Shown one piece after another: positions 1-5,691 of a stretch of 8,865 nucleotides of DNA; position 1 is the stretch's first letter; every line of letters starts with the position of its first letter. The notes below the pieces were generated by a model. It did no database searches and was not told the DNA's origin. It worked only from the letters and a program-made list of their open reading frames with translations. The translations under genes and the position numbers were made by a program. Source of the DNA: Gammaproteobacteria bacterium (GTDB lineage: Bacteria; Pseudomonadota; Gammaproteobacteria; HTCC5015); the NCBI GenBank assembly GCA_020630145.1, contig JAHDBX010000047.1, positions 1 to 8,865 on the forward strand. The letters are read 5' to 3'.

Positions 1-710
1 GCCAAATATATACAGACGTTGATGGCGTATACACAACCGATCCACGCGTTGAGCCTAATGCTAAGCGTATGGAAGAAGTCACTTTTGAAGAAATGCTAGA
101 AATGGCGAGCCTAGGTTCAAAAGTATTACAAATTAGGGCCGTTGAATTTGCAGGTAAATACAACGTACCACTACGTGTGCTTTCTACGTTTAAAGAAGGC
201 CCAGGTACATTAATTACAGTTGAGGATAATAAGATGGAAGCACCTAAAATATCAGGTATCGCTTTTAATCGTGATGAAGCACAAATCAAAATAACCGGTG
301 TACCCGATAGTCCGGGTATAGCCGCTAAAATACTTGGCCCGGTTGCTAAGGCCAATATCGAAGTGGATATGATTGTACAAAACTTAGGTACAGATGGTAA
401 AACCGACTTCACCTTTACCATTAATCGGAACGACTATGAGCCTACACTGAAAATAATGGAACAAGTACAACAAACATTGGGTGCTGAAGCCGTATCAGGC
501 GACAATACCATTGTTAAAGTGTCTTTAGTGGGTGTGGGCATGCGCTCGCATGCGGGTGTTGCTAGCCAAATGTTCGAAGCCTTAGCGAAGGACTCTATTA
601 ATATACGCATGATTTCTACTTCAGAAATCAAAATATCGGTTGCTATAGAAGAAAAATACCTAGAATTAGCCGTACGCTCCTTGCATTCAGAGTTTGGTTT
701 GAGCGAATAG
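1..710 (+). CDS. lysC: Aspartate kinase (aspartokinase), C-terminal part, 5' end outside window
   Basis: Aspartokinase phosphorylates L-aspartate, the first step of the lysine, threonine, methionine and diaminopimelate pathway in the cytoplasm. The open frame runs from base 3 without a start, giving 235 visible residues. They begin with the end of the kinase domain (QIYTDVDGVYTTDPR and EMLEMASLGSKVLQ, both hallmark aspartokinase motifs) and continue into two ACT regulatory domains. One starts around ISGIAFNRDEAQIKITGVPDSPG; the other starts around VKVSLVGVGMRSHAGVASQMF. The ACT pair is where end-product amino acids usually inhibit the enzyme. The lack of any homoserine dehydrogenase extension fits a monofunctional LysC, as does the csrA gene following it. 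An ATG at base 69 lies inside the conserved kinase region and is not the real start. Identification is very secure; feedback specificity cannot be read. Confidence 0.97.
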   Translation, partial: QIYTDVDGVYTTDPRVEPNAKRMEEVTFEEMLEMASLGSKVLQIRAVEFAGKYNVPLRVLSTFKEGPGTLITVEDNKMEAPKISGIAFNRDEAQIKITGVPDSPGIAAKILGPVAKANIEVDMIVQNLGTDGKTDFTFTINRNDYEPTLKIMEQVQQTLGAEAVSGDNTIVKVSLVGVGMRSHAGVASQMFEALAKDSINIRMISTSEIKISVAIEEKYLELAVRSLHSEFGLSE

Positions 711-779
711 GAACTTTTGCGCCTAAATTAGCTCTAAATAAAAGGAAATCGCCCTATAAATTATTGTTCTCAATAGCCG

Positions 780-808
780 TTTAGTTACATTAAGAATTCA
801 GTTATAAT
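780..808 (+). promoter_or_regulatory. Candidate csrA promoter
   Basis: A perfect -10 hexamer TATAAT lies at 803-808, about 70 bases before the csrA start. The -35 region (around 780-786, TTTAGTT) is a poor match to TTGACA, so this may be an activator-dependent or extended promoter, or csrA may be partly read from lysC. No terminator is visible between lysC and this site. The call rests on the -10 alone. Confidence 0.35.
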
Positions 809-880
809 TACGGTTGTATGAATAATAGGCGCTGGATAGCAACTATTTTCATTAGGTGATGAAAAAAAACAGGAGCATAT

Positions 881-1102
881 ATGCTTATTTTAACTAGGCG
901 TATTGGTGAGACCCTAATGGTTGGTGACGATGTTACAGTTACCGTATTAGGCGTGAAAGGCAATCAAGTACGCATTGGTGTGAATGCACCAAAAGAAGTA
1001 GCGGTACATCGTGAAGAAATTTACGACCGTATTCAGCTAGAAAAAGCACAGAAAAGCGGCGCAGAACCTATGGATGATGCTCCCGAACCCGGCAATTGCT
1101 AA
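881..1102 (+). CDS. csrA: Carbon storage regulator CsrA (RsmA)
   Basis: CsrA is a small dimeric RNA-binding protein that binds GGA motifs in mRNA leaders. It represses or activates translation in control of carbon flux, motility, biofilm and secretion. The 73-residue product begins [18 protein letters not shown] and contains the [21 protein letters not shown] segment, including the conserved VHREEI that contacts RNA. The C-terminal tail ([15 protein letters not shown]) is variable and makes the protein slightly longer than the usual 61-65 residues. The start is fixed by an AGGAG Shine-Dalgarno at 871-875, five bases upstream. That AGGAG contains a GGA triplet, and another GGA lies at 833-835, so autoregulation by CsrA is possible but unproven. 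Position between lysC and tRNA-Ser is the standard gammaproteobacterial arrangement. Confidence 0.98.
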   Translation: MLILTRRIGETLMVGDDVTVTVLGVKGNQVRIGVNAPKEVAVHREEIYDRIQLEKAQKSGAEPMDDAPEPGNC

Positions 1103-1111
1103 TACAATTGG

Positions 1112-1144
1112 AAAGGGTTATTTATATTTTATAAATAATCCTTT
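1112..1144 (+). terminator. csrA terminator hairpin
   Basis: A 15-bp stem pairs 1112-1126 with 1130-1144 (one G-U pair) around a TTT loop, starting 10 bases after the csrA stop and followed by only one more T. The stem is AT-rich with a GGG/TCC base, and A and T runs flank it on both sides, so it resembles a weak intrinsic, possibly bidirectional, terminator. Confidence 0.65.
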
Positions 1145-1217
1145 TGTTGCTCCCCTCCATATTTCAGTAAGTAAGCCTCCAATAAGTAAAAATTCCTTAT
1201 ATTATTGTAGATATCAG

Positions 1218-1247
1218 TTGTATTCTATCCACTGAATTGATTACAAT
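1218..1247 (+). promoter_or_regulatory. Promoter of tRNA-Ser
   Basis: A -35 TTGTAT (1218-1223) and a -10 TACAAT (1242-1247) are separated by 18 bases. The -10 is followed by a GC-rich stretch (GCGCCC, 1250-1255), a discriminator typical of stable-RNA promoters under stringent control. Transcription would start near 1254, just at the foot of the leader hairpin. Confidence 0.6.
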
Positions 1248-1254
1248 ATGCGCC

Positions 1255-1273
1255 CTTCGCGTATGACGCGAAG
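1255..1273 (+). other. Hairpin in the 5' leader of pre-tRNA-Ser
   Basis: A perfect 8-bp stem (CTTCGCGT 1255-1262 with ACGCGAAG 1266-1273) closes an ATG loop and ends three bases before the mature tRNA 5' end. If the promoter call is right it makes up nearly the whole leader that RNase P would remove. A role in processing or in protecting the transcript 5' end is inference. Confidence 0.6.
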
Positions 1274-1276
1274 CAC

Positions 1277-1369
1277 GGAGAAATGGCCGAGTGGCTGAAG
1301 GCGCTCCCCTGCTAAGGGAGTATAGGGTTTATAGCTCTATCGAGGGTTCGAATCCCTCTTTCTCCGCCA
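1277..1369 (+). tRNA. tRNA-Ser (anticodon GCT)
   Basis: This is a complete 93-base class II tRNA including the encoded CCA. The acceptor stem pairs GGAGAAA (1277-1283) with TTTCTCC (1359-1365), and G1366 is the discriminator base. The anticodon stem CTCCC/GGGAG closes the loop CTGCTAA with anticodon GCT at 1311-1313, which reads AGC and AGU serine codons. A long variable arm (ATAGGG pairing with CTCTAT) is diagnostic of serine tRNA. The T arm GAGGG-TTCGAAT-CCCTC is perfect. The gene follows csrA as in many gammaproteobacteria, but a terminator comes next rather than a second tRNA. Confidence 0.97.
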
Positions 1370-1370
1370 T

Positions 1371-1418
1371 ATCCATTAAAAAAGCCCGCCTCGATATAGG
1401 TGGGCTTTTTTAATGGAT
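1371..1418 (+). terminator. Bidirectional intrinsic terminator after tRNA-Ser
   Basis: A 20-bp stem (1371-1390 with 1399-1418, one G-U pair) closes an 8-base loop TCGATATA. The stem core GCCCGCC/GGTGGGC is flanked by A6 on the left and T6 on the right, so it can end transcription in both directions. It begins one base after the tRNA CCA. Confidence 0.9.
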
Positions 1419-1761
1419 GTTGTATAGCAACAGGGGCTTCGATAAATTTCCGTTCGAAAAAATTGCTGGGCAGATTTATGCTCCTGCAAGATCTGCATTT
1501 CCGCCGCCCATGGCGGTCAACGATTTTTATCAATGGCACCTTGTCGCCATTTATCCGCAGGGCGAGGGTAGGGAAAGCCCTAGTAATGCCGCTGTGCAGT
1601 TATTGTGCTGTTAAAAACGCCATATTCGCTAATCTAACTGAAGCCAATATTTACTCAATACAAATAAACTCAATGAGTTAACTGCTCTAGGTTTTTCTCT
1701 AAATTCGTAATTGCCCAAATTAGCACTGTAAAGTGGATACCTTTAAGGCTTAGATGTGTAT
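1419..1761. other. Non-coding stretch with a GC-richer structured block (1421-1620)
   Basis: I see no convincing gene here. Overlapping open frames exist on both strands, but none has a ribosome binding site or a recognisable product. The block at about 1490-1605 is visibly GC-richer than its surroundings. It holds three short perfect hairpins: CCGCC/GGCGG (1501-1505 with 1512-1516), ATGGC/GCCAT (1533-1537 with 1546-1550) and TAGGG/CCCTA (1569-1573 with 1578-1582). It could be a dispersed repeat, a structured RNA or an element remnant. From 1620 to 1761 the DNA is ordinary AT-rich sequence with one 5-bp hairpin (1667-1679). Confidence 0.4.
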
Positions 1762-2157
1762 TTAATTAAAGTCCAGTTGCGCAATAATATTATTTAATTG
1801 ACCTTGAGGGCCTTGTTCTTCTTGTAGCGTCTTATTTTTATTGGTAGCAGCTTGTGCCATGGCTATTTGGTGAACATTATATAATTCATTACATTCTGTA
1901 ACTTTGGTTTTTAACATTTCTAGGTGTTCAGGAATTTTGTCCATGGTTTTTACCCATGTTTCAATGTATGTGCTGTCTTTAAGGTTTATTTTGGCTTTGC
2001 TTTCACTGTTAGAAAATAACCCATTAAAGTTTTGGCACCATTGTTTACTGGCTTGTTCGGATAATGTAAATACTAAATCAATATAAGGCTTTTTGTTTAT
2101 TATTGGAGGTCTAGTATCGTCTATGCCGATGATCCTCAAGTCTTCTGAGTTTTTCAT
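1762..2157 (-). CDS. Hypothetical protein, 131 aa, cytoplasmic
   Basis: I do not recognise a named family. The N-terminal half is compact, starting IIGIDDTRPPIINKKPYIDLVFTLSEQAS and including KQWCQNFNGLF, with a small-domain composition of alternating charged and hydrophobic residues. The C-terminal third (PEHLEMLKTKVTECNELY, then AMAQAATNKNKTLQEEQ) is polar and probably helical. There is no signal peptide or membrane segment. The start is supported by a GAAGG Shine-Dalgarno eight bases upstream on the minus strand. The gene lies 45 bases downstream of the secreted repeat-protein gene in the same direction with no hairpin between, so the two may be co-transcribed. It looks like a real gene, because its frame is intact and its sequence is balanced and globular. 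Function is unknown. Confidence 0.75.
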   Translation of the reverse strand: MKNSEDLRIIGIDDTRPPIINKKPYIDLVFTLSEQASKQWCQNFNGLFSNSESKAKINLKDSTYIETWVKTMDKIPEHLEMLKTKVTECNELYNVHQIAMAQAATNKNKTLQEEQGPQGQLNNIIAQLDFN

Positions 2158-2202
2158 ATAAGTTGCCTTCTTGGTTGGGGTAATCTGATATTCATAACAA
2201 AA

Positions 2203-3081
2203 TTATTTGTGTGTGTTGTTTTTATTGCATAGTCCCTTTTGTTGTTCAAACCCTGAATTACAATTCCAGGTGTTTCCTGACCGGCTTATATGTGCATTAA
2301 CAGGAATATTGATAGCTAAACATTTGTCATCGCTTTTTTTGAAGCCACGTTCGCATTTCCAGCTGTTGCCAGAGTCGCTTAAATAGCTGTTTTGAGTAAG
2401 TATGATTTTTTTGCAAAGGTCATTTTTTCTACCGTATCCACGTCGGCATAGCCAGTTTTCATTATTGGTAGCAAGAAAAGCATCGACAGGTATCTGTATT
2501 TTGTTACAGCTATTCTTACCTTCTTTATAGCCGCGATAACATGCCCAGCCTTTGCCATACTTGGTGTAGCTTGCATATCCATTTTTTGGTATGGTGGGCT
2601 CAATACATTTACCTCTTATTTTTTTGTAACCTTGCGCGCATTCCCAGCCAAGTCCATAACTAGAGTCAAATAGTAAAGCATTTTCAGGTAGGTCAATTTT
2701 AATACATTGCATCTGATTTTCTTTAAAGCCACGTATGCATTTCCAACCGTTGCCATATTGGCTTTCTGTAAGGTAGGCATTGGTTGGGATATTGATTTGT
2801 GTGCACAGTTCATTATTTTTTTTAAATCCACGTCGGCACTCCCAATCATTTCCGTAAGATTTTAAATAAGCATTTTGCGGTATAATTATATTGCTACACT
2901 TTCCGTTTACCATTTTAAAACCATGGTTACATTTCCAGCGATTGCTATAAGCTCTCTTATGAGAATTATCTGGTTGGGTATGTATTTCTTCGAACTGAGA
3001 ATATGAGTTGTTGGCTAATAGTAAGCAGGTTATGCTAATAACTAAATACAGTAGTGTTTTTTTATTTTGATAGATGTTCAT
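2203..3081 (-). CDS. Secreted protein of eight Trp/Cys repeats
   Basis: The 292-residue product has a signal peptide: KK at 7-8, a hydrophobic stretch at about 10-23, and likely cleavage after NSYS at 28. The cysteine in ITCLLL is not a lipobox. The rest is eight tandem repeats of about 31-33 residues, with core W-x-C-x2-G-[FY]-x7-C and a linker like IPxNAYLxxSxYGNG. Cysteines sit at 51/62, 82/93, 115/126, 148/159, 181/192, 212/223, 243/254 and 274/285, always 11 apart, which suggests one disulfide per repeat in an extended extracytoplasmic rod. Basic residues are abundant. Similar repeats occur in uncharacterised bacterial exported proteins as far as I recall; a binding or adhesive role is inference. 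The start has a weak AGGG upstream and an in-frame TAA directly before it. Confidence 0.85.
   Translation of the reverse strand: MNIYQNKKTLLYLVISITCLLLANNSYSQFEEIHTQPDNSHKRAYSNRWKCNHGFKMVNGKCSNIIIPQNAYLKSYGNDWECRRGFKKNNELCTQINIPTNAYLTESQYGNGWKCIRGFKENQMQCIKIDLPENALLFDSSYGLGWECAQGYKKIRGKCIEPTIPKNGYASYTKYGKGWACYRGYKEGKNSCNKIQIPVDAFLATNNENWLCRRGYGRKNDLCKKIILTQNSYLSDSGNSWKCERGFKKSDDKCLAINIPVNAHISRSGNTWNCNSGFEQQKGLCNKNNTHK
2227..2955 (-). repeat. Eight degenerate tandem repeats (about 93-99 bp units)
   Basis: This is the DNA encoding residues 43-285 of the repeat protein. Units share protein-level signatures (WKC/WEC, RGFK or RGYK, second Cys 11 residues on) but have clearly diverged at base level, so the array is old rather than freshly amplified. 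The first unit (about 25 residues visible) and the last (ending NKNNTHK) are incomplete. Confidence 0.8.
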
Positions 3082-3121
3082 TTATGTGACCCTTTGATGA
3101 TGTGACTATTACAATATCCAT
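3062..3121 (-). CDS. Possible 19-codon leader ORF overlapping the repeat-protein start
   Basis: On the minus strand an ATG at 3121-3119 is preceded by a strong GGAGG ten bases upstream and opens the frame MDIVIVTSSKGHINEHLSK, ending in TAA at 3064-3062. It overlaps the first 20 bases of the repeat-protein gene in another frame. The downstream gene itself has only a modest AGGG site. A translationally coupled leader is plausible, but a chance ORF is equally possible. The peptide has no recognised family. Confidence 0.3.
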   Translation of the reverse strand: MDIVIVTSSKGHINEHLSK

Positions 3122-3347
3122 AACTACAGTGCCTCCTATTTGCATAGGTAAAATAGGTGTGGTAAGTGCTGGAATTGATAGAGATATAAAACAAAGAGTC
3201 GCACGTAAGGAGAAGACGGACGTCAATGAGGCTTAGGTCGTACCAATGTCAGTGAGTTACTGTACAGTCTGGACGATAATATAGATACAAAAAAGATAAG
3301 CTTAGGTTAAAACTTATTCTCGCTATGTAAGGCAATTTTGCATTAAA

Positions 3348-3361
3348 TTGATAATAATCAA
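3348..3361. promoter_or_regulatory. Perfect Fnr/Anr-type binding site
   Basis: TTGAT-AATA-ATCAA matches exactly the established Fnr/Anr consensus TTGAT-N4-ATCAA. The inverted repeat extends to AATTGAT/ATCAATT (3346-3363). It lies 185 bases before the preferred subtilase start and 226 bases beyond the minus-strand repeat-protein start, so it could act on either. A weak -10-like CTATTTATA follows at 3386-3394, about 25 bases to the right. That is near but not exactly at the spacing of a class II Fnr-activated promoter. It could also be a chance palindrome in AT-rich DNA. Confidence 0.5.
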
Positions 3362-3536
3362 TTGCTTGAAAGCGGCTTCCGCGAACTATTTATACAAAGG
3401 CATTATTAATAAAGTGATTTTAAAAAAAATTAAAAGTATATAAGTCATCAATTTAATATCGTAAATGTGTACACTATTTGGACAGTTGATAGTTTTTGTG
3501 TTACTTTAGAATTACAATTTAAAAAAATTCAAGCAT

Positions 3537-3541
3537 GGAGG
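3537..3541 (+). promoter_or_regulatory. Ribosome binding site that decides the subtilase start
   Basis: GGAGG sits five bases before the ATG at 3547. The upstream in-frame ATG at 3535 overlaps this site and has no Shine-Dalgarno of its own, so translation should begin at 3547. Confidence 0.8.
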
Positions 3542-3546
3542 GCGGT

Positions 3547-4857
3547 ATGAAATTTTTTACGACCAAAATTTTTATAAGTATACAAGTCATATTTTTATTC
3601 TCTAGTCAGTATATATACGCTTCTGAAATTATTCCGAACCAATATATTGTTGTATTTAAAGATCAAAACATTCAAGGCCAAACTAAACTAGGCATAGCTC
3701 AAACAGGTGAAACAGTTAGTCAAACTGCCGAACGCTTAATTAATGAAGCTAAGCAAAATCAGCTATTCATTCAAAATAAAAGTAGTGTTCAAGCAAATGT
3801 AGTAAGCAACAAATTAGATAAAGTATACGAATATGCTTTAAAAGGGTTTGCAGCTAAATTAACGCCAGAAGCCGTGCTGCTGCTGAGTAATAAGCCCGAA
3901 GTTGATTATATTGTTCCTGATCAAGTCACAGAGTTGCATGCTGTGCAAACACCAACGCCTTCATGGGGTTTGGACCGTATAGATCAAAGAGACTTGCCTT
4001 TGAGTCAAAGTTATGAATACTTTACTGACGGGAGTACTGTTCATGCTTATGTAATTGATACTGGTATTCGAGCAAGCCATAATGAATTTAGTGGCCGAGT
4101 GGGTAATGGTTATGATGCTATAGATAATGATAATACCCCTGTTGATTGTAATGGACATGGTACTCACGTGGCAGGTACCGTAGCGGGTACTAACTATGGT
4201 GTGGCTAAGAATGCAATAATACATCCAGTGCGTGTTTTTGGTTGTGGGGGCAATGGTAGTTTCAGTGATACGATAGAAGGCATCAACTGGATTCTCAGTA
4301 ACTTACAATTACCCGCTGTTGCTAATATGAGTTTAGGTGGTAGCGCTTACGCACCTGTAGATACCGCCGTGAATAACCTCATTAATGCCGGTGTAACAAC
4401 CGTTATATCAGCAGGTAATGATAATGGTGCAAATGCATGTACAAAAAGCCCAGCTCGTGTAACCAATGCGATTACTATTGCATCATCGACAATGTCAGAT
4501 CAACGCTCAAACTTTTCAAATATCGGAGCATGCGTAGATATTTTTGCACCGGGTAGTTCAATAACATCGGCGTGGTGGACAAGCAATACAGCAACGAACA
4601 CAATTAGTGGTACATCAATGTCAGCCCCACATGTAGCAGGTGCTGTAGCTCTCTATCTCGAGGAAAACCCAGGAGCATCAACAGCGCAAGTAGCTAGCGC
4701 TATTACTAATGGTTCATCTACAAATAAAATTGCTAATGCAGGCTCGGGTACGCCTAATCGTTTGTTGTATAGCAAATTAACCAGTGCGCCACCACCTCCT
4801 CCTGCTGCGTTTGAGATGGCTTGGTTGGTTCCGGTAATAAACTTAATTTTGTTTTAG
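3547..4857 (+). CDS. Secreted subtilisin-like serine protease, proteinase K type (S8A), with propeptide
   Basis: This is an extracellular endopeptidase of 436 residues from the preferred start (GGAGG at 3537-3541); the ATG at 3535 would add four. Order of parts: a signal peptide to about residue 25 (IYAS), then an inhibitor-I9 propeptide (NQYIVVF to VDYIVPDQ). The mature domain starts near TPSWGLDRIDQRDLP at about 137. Catalytic residues are D171 (VIDTG), H204 (NGHGTHVAGTVAG) and S357 (GTSMSAPHVAG), with oxyanion N291 (SAGND). Four mature-domain cysteines (DCNGHG, FGCGG, NACTKS, GACVDIF) match the two disulfides of aqualysin I-type enzymes. After the fold come a five-proline linker and a hydrophobic tail ending INLILF. 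There is no PPC or P domain, so the C terminus may be truncated or a sorting tail. Likely role: nutrient protein degradation. Confidence 0.95.
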   Translation: MKFFTTKIFISIQVIFLFSSQYIYASEIIPNQYIVVFKDQNIQGQTKLGIAQTGETVSQTAERLINEAKQNQLFIQNKSSVQANVVSNKLDKVYEYALKGFAAKLTPEAVLLLSNKPEVDYIVPDQVTELHAVQTPTPSWGLDRIDQRDLPLSQSYEYFTDGSTVHAYVIDTGIRASHNEFSGRVGNGYDAIDNDNTPVDCNGHGTHVAGTVAGTNYGVAKNAIIHPVRVFGCGGNGSFSDTIEGINWILSNLQLPAVANMSLGGSAYAPVDTAVNNLINAGVTTVISAGNDNGANACTKSPARVTNAITIASSTMSDQRSNFSNIGACVDIFAPGSSITSAWWTSNTATNTISGTSMSAPHVAGAVALYLEENPGASTAQVASAITNGSSTNKIANAGSGTPNRLLYSKLTSAPPPPPAAFEMAWLVPVINLILF

Positions 4858-4941
4858 TTTTTAAAGCTTGAATAAGTATGGAAAGAGAAAGTTGTAAACA
4901 ATAGTTGATTAAATATCTATTCTAGTTAAAGGGAGGAAAAT

Positions 4942-5277
4942 ATGAGACTAAAAATAACCTTGGCATTATTAGGTAGCGCCCTATTTATATCAAATGCGAC
5001 ATATGCAGGCTCAACTTGGAGTAGTGGTAAAATCACATCGTTGCTAGCTTCTGCTACTAACCCGGCGATTAGAATAACTGGAAATATTTCACCAGATGAT
5101 TGTAATGGCGGAAATTACGGGTGGTTATATTTTCAAGGCACACCTGAAGAAAAAAATAGAATATATGCAAGTGCACTTGCTTTCTCATTAGCTGGCAAGA
5201 CAGTAACTGTTTATACGAATGGCGACGGCAGCACTTGCCAAATAAACAATATTCAGGTTACGAGTGGTCTTAACTAA
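4942..5277 (+). CDS. Small exported protein of unknown function, 111 aa
   Basis: The product has a clear signal peptide (MRLKITLALLGSALFISNATYA, cleavage after residue 22), leaving an 89-residue mature protein with two cysteines (C54, C99) that probably form a disulfide. The body reads as alternating beta strands (GKITSLL, AIRITGNIS, YGWLYFQG, KTVTVYTNG, NNIQVTSG) with one helix around EEKNRIYASALAFSLAG. This layout recalls a group of small gammaproteobacterial periplasmic proteins of unknown function, but I cannot name a family with certainty. The start is secure: GGGAGG at 4931-4936 lies five bases upstream. It follows the subtilase by 84 bases with no hairpin between, and a terminator comes right after, so co-transcription with the protease is likely. 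A modulator of the protease is speculation. Confidence 0.85.
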   Translation: MRLKITLALLGSALFISNATYAGSTWSSGKITSLLASATNPAIRITGNISPDDCNGGNYGWLYFQGTPEEKNRIYASALAFSLAGKTVTVYTNGDGSTCQINNIQVTSGLN

Positions 5278-5290
5278 AAGTAACTAGTAT

Positions 5291-5325
5291 TAAAAGGCTG
5301 GTATTAATATTTTATCGGCCTTTTA
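5291..5325 (+). terminator. Intrinsic terminator after the 111-aa gene
   Basis: A 13-bp stem with two G-U pairs (5291-5303 with 5313-5325) closes a 9-base loop. It has the A4-GGC / GCC-T4 arrangement of an intrinsic terminator and begins 13 bases after the stop codon. Confidence 0.8.
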
Positions 5326-5691
5326 TTTATGGGCTTTTTCTTCTTTTACCTTCGCTAATAATATTTCATATTTATCGATAGTATTACTTACGCTATACAC
5401 CTAAGCATACGCACATTGATATAAGTCAAATCTTCGCGGTATTATTTACTAAGCAAATGCCAACTTTAATGGTTTGGTTGTATTGGTGATTGTAGTCTAT
5501 GTACTTTGCTGTGATAACTACTGCGAGTAATTACGCTTTGTGTTTGTGACTGACTGGTTACCTTAACCATTTTTGTTTGGAGTTTTGTAAGGATAGGGTT
5601 TAGTTTGATGGAGGTCAATAATATCAATCACAATTGTAAAATAACGTCTTATTGATGGAAATTCATAAAAAATATTTCAATTTATAAAGAT
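5326..5691. other. Gene-free stretch before the zinc block
   Basis: No gene is supported here; stops are frequent in all frames and the longest start with a GGAGG-like context gives only about 15 codons. The stretch holds the Fnr-like box at 5416-5429, followed by a -10-like TATTAT at 5440-5445. Two copies of TTGATGGA occur at about 5607 and 5652. It could hide a small RNA, or be the worn regulatory region of a lost gene. Confidence 0.4.
5416..5429. promoter_or_regulatory. Second Fnr/Anr-like site, no obvious target gene
   Basis: TTGAT-ATAA-GTCAA differs from the consensus TTGAT-N4-ATCAA at one base. It lies about 90 bases past the terminator of the 111-aa gene and 310 bases before the GTPase gene. 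A -10-like TATTAT (5440-5445) is too close for standard class II activation. The nearest downstream gene is far for direct control, so the target, if any, is not visible. Confidence 0.35.

Larger units (their letters stand above)
3122..3546. other. Divergent intergenic region between repeat-protein and subtilase genes
   Basis: The region is AT-rich and has no convincing gene. An open plus-strand frame reading KIGVVSAGIDRDIKQ...NEA (ending near 3236) lacks a ribosome site and resembles nothing I know. Visible elements are a small hairpin CCTAT/ATAGG (3135-3148), the perfect Fnr-type box at 3348-3361, a GCGG/CCGC hairpin (3372-3382) and a loose -35/-10 pair TTGATA (3486-3491) / TAGAAT (3507-3512) with only 15 bases spacing, which could serve the subtilase. 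Confidence 0.5.

Noticed and set aside
1312..1539. Minus-strand open frame ending in GERGIRTLDRA-type sequence
   Set aside because: The C-terminal part is the well-known artefact of translating the antisense strand of a tRNA-Ser gene; the frame also crosses the terminator hairpin and has no ribosome site.
1400..1681. Plus-strand open frames over the GC-richer block
   Set aside because: The start lies inside the terminator stem, there is no Shine-Dalgarno, several frames overlap, and the products are low in recognisable protein character.
2379..2849. Two alternate-frame minus-strand ORFs inside the repeat-protein gene
   Set aside because: They are frame shadows of the repeat array, without ribosome sites and with unrelated composition.
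3104..3236. Plus-strand frame reading PPICIGKIGVVSAGIDRDIKQ and ending in NEA
   Set aside because: About 40 codons, no ribosome site and no recognisable family; it overlaps the minus-strand leader region and is probably chance.
3535..3546. Upstream ATG as the start of the subtilase
   Set aside because: This ATG overlaps the GGAGG that properly serves the ATG at 3547, and it has no ribosome site itself; starting at 3547 also gives a cleaner signal peptide (MKFFTTK...).
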